This document shows, piece after piece, positions 58,086 to 64,000 of a stretch of DNA of 64,000 bases. Made by a program: the position numbers and the translations under genes. The notes beneath the pieces were generated by a model. That model made no database searches. It saw nothing but the letters and a program-made list of their open reading frames with translations, and was not told the DNA's origin. The stretch's first letter is position 1; every line of letters starts with the position of its first letter. The stretch lies in assembly GCA_910575585.1 (NCBI GenBank), contig CAJTGF010000016.1, positions 22,204-86,203 on the forward strand. The letters are read 5' to 3'. Source of the stretch: Clostridiaceae bacterium. GTDB lineage: Bacteria; Bacillota; Clostridia; Lachnospirales; Lachnospiraceae.

Positions 58086-59456
58086 TTGGAAAGAACGATT
58101 AGCGGCATGATGGGGAAAGGTTCGGTCAATCACAATACGAGAGCCTTTAGCGCAAAGAATGTAGATAAGGAACGTAGCCGGGATAACGTGGAATTTTGCC
58201 ATTCGGATATAAAAGAGGTCTATCATACTCTTTTTGATGAAGCACTGGAACGCTACAACGCAAAGCAGAAACGGAGTGACCGAAAGATTGACGATTACTA
58301 TGAGAAGATACGCCGGGGAAAGCAGGAGAAATTATTTTATGAGGTAATCTTCCAAATCGGCAACAAGGACGATATGAACGTGCAGAGTAGTGAGGGGCAG
58401 TTGGCGAAAGATATTTTATGTGAGTTTATGGAACAGTTTCAGAAAAGAAATCCGAACCTGTTCGTATTCTCAAGCCACTTACACATGGACGAGCAGACAC
58501 CGCACATTCACATTGATTTTGTTCCCTTTATCCGTAACAGTAAGCGTGGACTTGATACGAGAGTTTCCTTCAAAGGAGCATTAGCAGAGCAGGGTTTTAA
58601 GGGCGGCACAAGGGGAATGACGGAATGGAATGAATGGATTGAAGCGGAGAAGCAGGAACTTTCTAAAGTCATGGGGCGGCATGGCGTACAGTGGAAACAG
58701 CTAGGCACGCATAACAAGCATTTGTCGGTACTTGATTTTGAAAAGCAGGAGCGGCAGAAAGAGGTTGCGGAACTGGAACAGACAATCTCCGGCAGTAAAG
58801 AGGAATTATCTGACATTCTTCATCAGCAGATAGCGGCAGGACAGGAAACGGAACAGATACGGAAAGAGGGCGAAGCGATCCGGCAGGAAGTGTCGGAACT
58901 TACTGCTGCAAATCATCTTTTGAAAGAGCAGGCAGAAACACTGGCAGAGGATAAAGAAAAGCTGTTATCCGAAAATGAAAAGTTGGAAAAACAGCAGAAA
59001 AATTTACAGCAGGACATTAACAAAATGGTACAGTCAAAGGAAGTCATGGAGAGAAATATATACGCCTATGATGAAGATGTGAAATGGCAGTTGGCAGAGC
59101 CGGGGACATTGATGAGCGCAAAGGCATATCGGGATAAAAAGGCTTTACCGCTTGTGGAGAAATTGAAAGAAGTCGTTAAAAATCTGACTATCAAGTGCGT
59201 ACAGCTTACGGAGCAGGGCAGGAAGCTGACCGCCAAAGTGGACGGGCAACAAAAGCAGATTAGCCGTTTGACGGATAAGGTCATGGAGCAGAGTGACACC
59301 ATAGACCGATTGCAGGAAAAGGCAGTTGATTTGGGGCGTTTGGAGCGTCATTTCGGCAGGGAGCAGGTACAGTCGATAGTGGAACGGTCAAAGGCATTGG
59401 AACAGACAGAACGGGCAAAGAAACGCCCGAAACGTGCCTTTGAAATGAGCCGATAG
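58086..59456 (+). CDS. MobV-family relaxase (Pre/Mob)
   Basis: TTG 58086 lies 9 nt after GGAGG. The 456-residue protein has the MobV motif HLHMDEQTPHIHIDFVPF (about 138-155), with the conserved HxDExxPHxH that binds metal, and NHNTRAF near the N-terminus. The C-terminal half is a long coiled coil (KQERQKEVAELEQTISGSKE and on). It nicks oriT and carries the DNA through a helper conjugation machine. Confidence 0.9.
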   Translation: MERTISGMMGKGSVNHNTRAFSAKNVDKERSRDNVEFCHSDIKEVYHTLFDEALERYNAKQKRSDRKIDDYYEKIRRGKQEKLFYEVIFQIGNKDDMNVQSSEGQLAKDILCEFMEQFQKRNPNLFVFSSHLHMDEQTPHIHIDFVPFIRNSKRGLDTRVSFKGALAEQGFKGGTRGMTEWNEWIEAEKQELSKVMGRHGVQWKQLGTHNKHLSVLDFEKQERQKEVAELEQTISGSKEELSDILHQQIAAGQETEQIRKEGEAIRQEVSELTAANHLLKEQAETLAEDKEKLLSENEKLEKQQKNLQQDINKMVQSKEVMERNIYAYDEDVKWQLAEPGTLMSAKAYRDKKALPLVEKLKEVVKNLTIKCVQLTEQGRKLTAKVDGQQKQISRLTDKVMEQSDTIDRLQEKAVDLGRLERHFGREQVQSIVERSKALEQTERAKKRPKRAFEMSR

Positions 59457-59477
59457 GAAAGAGAGGATTGATTTGAT

Positions 59478-59792
59478 ATGACAGATATGGAGAAAAAAGT
59501 TATGATACGGCTGTGCGCTAAAATTGCAGCAGAAACAGACCTTTACGAAACGGACAAGGAAGTACAAAATCTGATAGACTGGGTATGTTTGTCGGAGCAG
59601 ATAAAGGAAAACAATAATACAATCCGCAATCTGACCGGGGAATATAAAAAGATAGAGCCGGATTGCCGGGAGGGAGTGCGGGCGCAGTTGGAGCGTATGA
59701 AAGAACTTTGCAAAGAGCGCAATAGTCTGTATGAGAAACAGAATGATTTGAAAGGGCAGAAGTGGAAGATTGAGAAGTCGTTGGAACGATAA
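59478..59792 (+). CDS. Hypothetical mobilization-operon protein
   Basis: 104 residues, starting 21 nt after the relaxase stop. The protein is helical and charged (MTDMEKKVMIRLCAKIAAET, ERMKELCKERNSLYEKQNDL), likely a coiled coil. No family recognised. Probable accessory of the relaxase by operon position. Confidence 0.55.
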   Translation: MTDMEKKVMIRLCAKIAAETDLYETDKEVQNLIDWVCLSEQIKENNNTIRNLTGEYKKIEPDCREGVRAQLERMKELCKERNSLYEKQNDLKGQKWKIEKSLER

Positions 59793-59900
59793 GAAATGTA
59801 GGGCGTGGCGGTTGTCATGCCCTATGTTTTTATGGTAAATGGAGAGTGAAAGTGATATAATCAAATTCGTAAATCATAAAGTTGCAAAGGTGGGGTATAG

Positions 59901-60257
59901 GTGAACTTGAATAAAATCAAATCTATTTTACCGGATTTTCAAATGAGCCACTTCAATATGTTTGATACGATTATATTTTTGAAATGGGAAACAACATTAG
60001 ATAATAATTTTTGGGAAGAACATACAAATTTAATATTAGGTATGACCAGTCCAGATAATTATAAGATTTTCATAGAATTTGTAGATGTAAATTCTTGGCG
60101 CTTTCATGGAAGTGGTAAAATTTCTGGATTTTATATTAAAGATATGACCGTGAGAGGATATGAAAATAATTCAAAGTATGAGGTCGGTGATTATGAAGAA
60201 AATGAAATAGAATTTTATTGTTCAGATGTTATAATAAAGAGTTGTGAAAGACGATGA
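59901..60257 (+). CDS. AT-rich cargo gene 1, immunity-protein-like
   Basis: GTG start after AAAGGTGGG. The 118-residue protein is beta-rich and acidic (IFLKWETTLDNNFWEEHTNL, IEFVDVNSWRFHGSGKISGF, YEVGDYEENEIEFYCSDVII), like small immunity proteins of polymorphic toxin systems (general shape only). Base composition drops sharply to about one-third GC here. No toxin gene is nearby. Confidence 0.5.
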   Translation: MNLNKIKSILPDFQMSHFNMFDTIIFLKWETTLDNNFWEEHTNLILGMTSPDNYKIFIEFVDVNSWRFHGSGKISGFYIKDMTVRGYENNSKYEVGDYEENEIEFYCSDVIIKSCERR

Positions 60258-60297
60258 TTTTATAAATGAAATTATGGATTGAAAGCGAGAATAGAGT

Positions 60298-60834
60298 ATG
60301 AACAGGTCTGCAAGTGATATATTTAGATTAGAACACGAAATAATAACAAAGTGTGGCATATCGAAAGAACGTTTTCGTAAAGTGAGTGAAAACCAGTGGG
60401 AAAATATATATCAAAAGATTGCAGAAAAATATGCGGATAAAACAAAAACGTGGAAAAACGGTCTGCATTGGGCTAATACGAATGGTTATAGTCCTAAAAG
60501 CATGAAAAAACTTCTTGGGTGCTATGCGGTTGATTATTCAACATGGTTTCATTTTTTGCCTCAAATTATAAAAGAAGAAAATAAAATGGTTTATTTTCTA
60601 ATCGACAAGAGCAGCGATTGGTATTGTGGAGAAGAATTTTGGATATTTGAAAGTTATGTATCTGAATTAGTGAAAGCCCTTGATTTACTAAGTCATACAG
60701 CTTTTTTAGATAATGGCTGGTTAGATTATTATGTTGTTTCAAAAAAATATCAATGGATTATCGGCTTCAATCACCACGATATTGTTTCGTGTATTGGAGA
60801 GGGATTAAACCTTGACTGTTTCAAAAATCAATAG
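60298..60834 (+). CDS. AT-rich cargo gene 2, DUF6756-like
   Basis: 178 residues with a helical start (ASDIFRLEHEIITKCGISKE), a WANTNGYSPKSMKKLLG segment and a beta-rich end with YFLIDKSSDWYCGEEFWIFE, VVSKKYQWIIGFNHHD. The last part resembles DUF6756/immunity folds. Probable orphan immunity gene in a cargo block. Confidence 0.5.
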   Translation: MNRSASDIFRLEHEIITKCGISKERFRKVSENQWENIYQKIAEKYADKTKTWKNGLHWANTNGYSPKSMKKLLGCYAVDYSTWFHFLPQIIKEENKMVYFLIDKSSDWYCGEEFWIFESYVSELVKALDLLSHTAFLDNGWLDYYVVSKKYQWIIGFNHHDIVSCIGEGLNLDCFKNQ

Positions 60835-60890
60835 TTTTATTTTCAAAGAAGCGGAAAGATGAGATATTATTATATTTAAGGAGCGTCAAT

Positions 60891-61352
60891 ATGAATAGTC
60901 TACAAAAAGGTTCTATTTTAACGTTGCTGAAAACGGATGAAATGAGCAGCAACTATACAAATAATTATTGGTTCTCATATAAAGACTATCTGGACCCGGC
61001 AGATGATTTTACGGATTTTTGCTGTGAATGTCTTGAGGGAAAGCATGAATATATTGCCTTGATTGAAAATTTAATCAATAAAGATAAAACGGCAAAAATC
61101 TTTGTGCAGGTTTATGGGCTGGACAATAAAGACAAGGTTATAACCGCAGATACTTTGATTATTTTCAGTAAACTATCGCTTGTGGAAATAAAGCAGATTT
61201 TTAATGAACCAAAAGATATATTTCCGAGTGATATTGGAGAAGAAACAGATTTTTCACAACCGACTTTTATGATTGGGGATAATGGGGAATTGATTTCAAT
61301 TACAGAACTATCCCATGAGGGGCAGCGCGTTTACTATTGCTGGTGGGACTAA
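60891..61352 (+). CDS. AT-rich cargo gene 3, hypothetical
   Basis: 153 residues, AAGGAG upstream. It is acidic with DPADDFTDFCCECLEGKHEY and IFVQVYGLDNKDKVITADTL, and ends SHEGQRVYYCWWD. Composition suggests an immunity-like or antitoxin-like protein. No recognised family. Confidence 0.5.
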   Translation: MNSLQKGSILTLLKTDEMSSNYTNNYWFSYKDYLDPADDFTDFCCECLEGKHEYIALIENLINKDKTAKIFVQVYGLDNKDKVITADTLIIFSKLSLVEIKQIFNEPKDIFPSDIGEETDFSQPTFMIGDNGELISITELSHEGQRVYYCWWD

Positions 61353-61395
61353 CGTTCTTGTTATTGAATCAATGTTTTTCCTTGTTGATGGTACA

Positions 61396-61417
61396 AACAT
61401 GGTGCTAGCACCATGTT
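61396..61417. repeat. Perfect 22-bp palindrome
   Basis: AACATGGTGCT at 61396-61406 is followed at once by its exact reverse complement, AGCACCATGTT, to 61417. It lies 44 nt after the third cargo gene in a 279-nt gap with no gene. A terminator without T-run, a protein-binding site or a recombination relic are possible. Confidence 0.7.
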
Positions 61418-61631
61418 ATGAAGGCGTTTAAGGAGAAAATGTGTGTTGGCGTTGTTACGCTTTAGGCTTTGGGAATACCTTATTTTACAAGGCATTTGGA
61501 ATATGAACAGGGCGGGGAGGATATTTTATACCTCTATCCTCAAAAATAGCTTTTATTGCGTAACATTTCAAAAATCGACTACCTTGTCGGGATTGTGTTT
61601 CTGTTGAAAATCTTATATAGTTGAGGAAAGT

Positions 61632-61841
61632 ATGGTATCCAAGAAAAACAAACGAAAAATAGTATATGAAGGAACAAATTATTATTGGTATGTGAGAATT
61701 AATGAGCATGGTCATAGAGTACATATTATATCAGATGATAAAAAAGTGCATTTGGAGTATCCTTTTTTGGATACGGAAATTCCTGTTACACCACAGGATA
61801 TTAGAAACTATTTGAAACAATATTATGCCAATATCTTATAG
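61632..61841 (+). CDS. AT-rich cargo gene 4, small hypothetical
   Basis: 69 residues, basic start (MVSKKNKRKIVYEGTNYYWY) and two beta strands (VRINEHGHRVHIISDDKKVH, LEYPFLDTEIPVTPQDIRNY). Possible fragment of a larger protein or an antitoxin. After it (61842-62239) no gene is seen, only element-end repeats. Confidence 0.45.
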   Translation: MVSKKNKRKIVYEGTNYYWYVRINEHGHRVHIISDDKKVHLEYPFLDTEIPVTPQDIRNYLKQYYANIL

Positions 61842-62068
61842 GGAACACTTTTACGAAAAAGTACAAAAAAGGATTTTCAAAAATGGATTGCTAATTTGCG
61901 GGGATTTGCTATAATAGATGCGTGGCAACATTTTGGCAACAGAAAATCAGCAAGCCATAATAAATGATGTAATTGATGTAAAAATGGGTGTGTATTTGCA
62001 TAAAACTTAAACAAAAATAGTTAATATTAACAAAGAACACGCCGAGTTCGAGTAACGGATAAAATCCC

Positions 62069-62095
62069 GGAAACGCTGATAAAATGGGCGTTTCC
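62069..62095. terminator. Hairpin outside the element end
   Basis: GGAAACGC pairs with GCGTTTCC around an 11-nt loop; no T-run follows, so termination is uncertain. Confidence 0.4.
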
Positions 62096-62239
62096 AGGAT
62101 TGCTTTATGCCTGTTGGCTCTAAAATGGCTCTAATTATTCAAGACAATAGAAAGTTCGCGAAGCGGGCTCTCTATTGTATGATGAATACTGGATTTTGGG
62201 TGGGTATCATGATACCTGCAAACAAATTTAAAGAACTAA

Positions 62240-62268
62240 TTGCCATTCATATATCTTCGTGTTACAAT
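62240..62268 (+). promoter_or_regulatory. Promoter of the second type I toxin
   Basis: TTGCCA (62240-62245), 17-nt spacer, TACAAT (62263-62268) with an extended TG. Predicted start about 62276. The leader contains GCCTCCC and GGGAGG that can pair and hide the ribosome binding site. Confidence 0.65.
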
Positions 62269-62359
62269 ACATCTACGGAAAGTACCCATGACAGGGTGGT
62301 AGCCTCCCGAGTTTATGAAAACCGGCGTGCCGGAATACATAGGAAGGGAGGTGGCGCCG

Positions 62360-62479
62360 ATGACAGCTTTTGAAATCATTTCGATTTTCATTGGAATATT
62401 AGCATTGCTGATATCCTTTGGTAGCTTAATTGTTGCGTTGCTTGCCTTTCTCGATAAGAGAAACAACAAGCGAAAATAA
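62360..62479 (+). CDS. Type I toxin, putative holin-like (TxpA family)
   Basis: 39 residues: MTAFEIISIFIGILALLISF, then GSLIVALLAFLDKRNNKRK, the typical membrane helix plus basic tail. GGGAGG lies 9 nt upstream. A leftward promoter at 62615 and terminator hairpin at 62484 give an antisense RNA that overlaps the toxin 3' end. This is the same class as the toxin at 48535 but of a different subtype. Confidence 0.8.
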   Translation: MTAFEIISIFIGILALLISFGSLIVALLAFLDKRNNKRK

Positions 62480-62483
62480 AAAT

Positions 62484-62580
62484 GCCTATCCTGTCTGCCA
62501 ACAGGATAGGCGGTGTCCGTAAGGACATTCTTTAGCCTTAACTCGGAGCATCCACTTTGGAGTGGGTGCTTTCCCTTTGT
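62484..62580 (-). ncRNA. Antisense antitoxin RNA of the second toxin
   Basis: On the minus strand TTGAAA (62615-62610), 17-nt spacer, TATTAT (62592-62587) start an RNA near 62580. It ends at the perfect hairpin GCCTATCCTGT...ACAGGATAGGC (about 62484-62511) followed by an A/T-rich T-run on that strand. The toxin message ends at AGCATCCACT/AGTGGGTGCT near 62547-62571, so the two overlap by about 90 nt. Confidence 0.65.
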
Positions 62581-62646
62581 ATTGTTATAATACCATTGAA
62601 TTTGAAATGTTTCAAGGGATTTCTGCTAAAATCTGTAGATAAATCT

Positions 62647-63114
62647 TTAGTAAATTTTGATTTCGCCCTCATAGTTGTCGGCTCTTTCCAACAAAGGACC
62701 GGTTGCACCCATTGTAAAAGCTATATCACTGCTTCGGATAGACAATAGTTCCATTCCAATCTTCAGATTAAGAAAGTCTAATATCTGCTGATTAAGCTGA
62801 ATTATACCATTCTCTGAAATATTTACCCAACAGTATGACCGCCCTTTGTATTTTACAAATTCGCCCTCTGCGGTCTGATAATTCAGTAAAGCCGGATTAT
62901 CAGTAAGAATGTGCCCTAACTTTGACGGTTCTAACAATCCTTTTCTTGTCACACAAAAGCCGCCAGTGACCTTGCTTCCAGTAAAAAGATAGACTTTTTT
63001 CTCTGCTGTGGCGTTGTACTCTGTAAGAGCCTGTGTTGGGAGATGGATTGTCAAGTCATCTCGTATCAGCGATTTTCCGAAAATAAATTTACCGCCTTTA
63101 TTCATCTGTGGCAT
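62647..63114 (-). CDS. Hypothetical protein
   Basis: 155 residues starting MPQMNKGGKFIFGKSLIRDD. It contains an AbrB/SpoVT-like hint (LTIHLPTQALTEYNATAEKK) and a second beta domain (GRSYCWVNISENGIIQLNQQ). It is beta-rich and has no sure family. It is divergent from no gene and follows the XRE gene at 63227 on the same strand. Confidence 0.5.
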   Translation of the reverse strand: MPQMNKGGKFIFGKSLIRDDLTIHLPTQALTEYNATAEKKVYLFTGSKVTGGFCVTRKGLLEPSKLGHILTDNPALLNYQTAEGEFVKYKGRSYCWVNISENGIIQLNQQILDFLNLKIGMELLSIRSSDIAFTMGATGPLLERADNYEGEIKIY

Positions 63115-63226
63115 ATATCATCAACTCCTTTTCTTAAAAGTGGAAGTTCACTATACCACAAGAAAATTCAAATGTCACTAAGGCTCTCTAAAGTGTGGCA
63201 AATATTTTTTGGTATAGTGAGAATGG

Positions 63227-63772
63227 TTAATTTTCGGGATAAATTTTTACAGATATACCCCTAACACCCTTTTTGACAATCTTACTGTCATCAAGAATAC
63301 TCTGCTTAACAGCGTCTAAATCCTTTGAGAGTGCTTCAATCGCCCGTTGGTGTTCTTCTTCTGACGAGAAGCGTTCCGTATCATTTAAAAGGTTCTCCTG
63401 CAATTCTCTTGCTTTCATGTATACGCCTAATTTATGATTGAGCAGAGAGTTCTTGAAGGATATTTTAATTGTAGAGGGATTGAAACTTCCGTCCTCGTAC
63501 CTTTCTGCTTCAAAGTTCATATCTAATTGCTCGTCCATTTTCAAAATCAAAGACAATACATCTGATACTGTTTCTATATCAAAATCCATGAAAACATTGA
63601 TACTGATACCCAAAGCATTTGCAATTTTCAGCAGTTGGTCGGGCTTTGGATTGCGGATGCCATATTCATATTTTTTTATAGTGGCTGAATTGATGCCGGA
63701 AAGCTGACCGAGCGTTTCCTGCGATATACCACGCAAATTCCGAAAGTGTTTAATCTTTTCCCCGGTAGTCAT
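63227..63772 (-). CDS. XRE-type transcriptional regulator
   Basis: 181 residues. The N-terminal Cro/CI domain (MTTGEKIKHFRNLRGISQET, LGQLSGINSATIKKYEYGIR, NPKPDQLLKIANALGI) is followed by a mixed domain (KMDEQLDMNFEAERYEDGSF) and a helical end. This is a repressor of the phage or mobile-element kind. Its target is not evident. The region to 63958 holds no gene. Confidence 0.8.
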   Translation of the reverse strand: MTTGEKIKHFRNLRGISQETLGQLSGINSATIKKYEYGIRNPKPDQLLKIANALGISINVFMDFDIETVSDVLSLILKMDEQLDMNFEAERYEDGSFNPSTIKISFKNSLLNHKLGVYMKARELQENLLNDTERFSSEEEHQRAIEALSKDLDAVKQSILDDSKIVKKGVRGISVKIYPEN

Positions 63773-63958
63773 GCCAATACCTCCAATTTATGTGAATAAC
63801 TTCTCGGAATCTTCAGCCCTTATTTCATGGGGCTTTCAGAACCTATTTTTCAAAAATCACCCACTTTTTTTCTCAAAAACACTTGACAAACCAGTCAAAA
63901 AATGCGGCGCTTCGCGCCCTTGATCAAAAAGTACTTTTTTGATTGGAGGCGATTTTTG

Positions 63959-64000
63959 ATGTTACCTTGTAACCCTGGCGGTCATGCCGCCTTTCAGGAT
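63959..64000 (+). CDS. Start of a gene cut by the window edge
   Basis: ATG 63959 with TTGGAGG at 63943-63949. Only 14 codons are visible (MLPCNPGGHAAFQD). The family cannot be told. Confidence 0.4.
   Translation, partial: MLPCNPGGHAAFQD

Larger units (their letters stand above)
54107..62024 (+). mobile_element. Integrative mobilizable element
   Basis: Repressor, excisionase-like protein, tyrosine integrase, RepA-like ATPase, origin/oriT region, MobV relaxase and small cargo, with no conjugation (type IV secretion) genes, define a mobilizable element that would need a helper. The ends are approximate: GAAAATCAGCAAG and GATGTAATT blocks occur near both ends in inverted orientation (54138-54176 and 61942-61974), with TGGCAACATTTT near each (54108-54119 and 61923-61934). 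The exact core att site was not found. Confidence 0.75.

Noticed and set aside
1..64000. CRISPR arrays, tRNA and rRNA genes
   Set aside because: No regular direct repeats with spacers, no cloverleaf with CCA-type end and no rRNA-like stretch were recognised while reading.

Overview
The window reads as DNA from a low-to-mid GC Firmicute, most likely a Clostridia/Lachnospiraceae gut bacterium. The signs are strong AGGAGG ribosome binding sites, GTG and TTG starts, PBSX-like phage genes, TxpA-type toxins and a MobV/RepA-type mobilizable element. Almost everything visible is mobile: a large contractile-tailed prophage (about 1-52,360), a short regulatory patch (52,380-54,050), an integrative mobilizable element (about 54,100-62,000), and a flank with a toxin, a repressor and the start of another gene (62,050-64,000). 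No rRNA, tRNA, CRISPR array or clear chromosomal housekeeping gene was seen.

Prophage early region (1-20,000, all +). A candidate annealing protein, a DUF3846-like protein and a natural SbcD-SbcC (Mre11-Rad50) fusion form a recombination module. They are followed by a replisome organizer whose gene carries palindromic iterons (a probable origin), a methylase-like protein, PcfK and PcfJ, a DUF5131 protein, a RecU-like resolvase, a phage sliding clamp, a Dam-type methylase and many small zinc-ribbon proteins. An ArpU-like regulator at 19,196 ends this block. An unusual cargo of five genes follows (20,148-24,716): a sodium:solute symporter, two PP-loop (PAPS-reductase family) proteins and two ParB/Srx-type proteins, laid out like IbrA/IbrB.

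Prophage late region (24,814-52,360, +). It runs terminase small and large, portal fused to a NUDIX domain, MuF, DUF2213 protease/scaffold, cement protein, DUF2184 capsid, connectors, neck, DUF3383 sheath, DUF3277 tube, a chaperone pair with a probable -1 frameshift, tape measure, Dit-like, plug, hub, Gp138 spike, a gp25-like wedge interrupted by a stop codon, baseplate J, DUF2612 and tail fibre. Membrane proteins, a holin and an amidase endolysin close it.

The main discovery is a four-site tail-fibre inversion locus at 46,018-49,411. The fibre gene carries the 10-bp site ATATAGTGAT at its Tyr-Ser-Asp codons 126-128. Three more copies, in alternating orientation, each head a promoterless, startless fibre C-terminus in the same reading frame. 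A tyrosine recombinase and a type I toxin-antitoxin pair lie between the two invertible segments. Each silent copy has an in-frame TAA directly before the site. This is a shufflon-like receptor-switching system run by a tyrosine recombinase.

Integrative mobilizable element (about 54,100-62,000). An XRE repressor diverges from an excisionase-like gene, a tyrosine integrase, a small accessory gene, a RepA-type ATPase, an origin/oriT region, a MobV relaxase and an AT-rich block of four small unrecognised genes resembling immunity cargo. Two type I toxins of the TxpA/holin-like class are present, at 48,535 (-) and 62,360 (+), each with opposing promoters.
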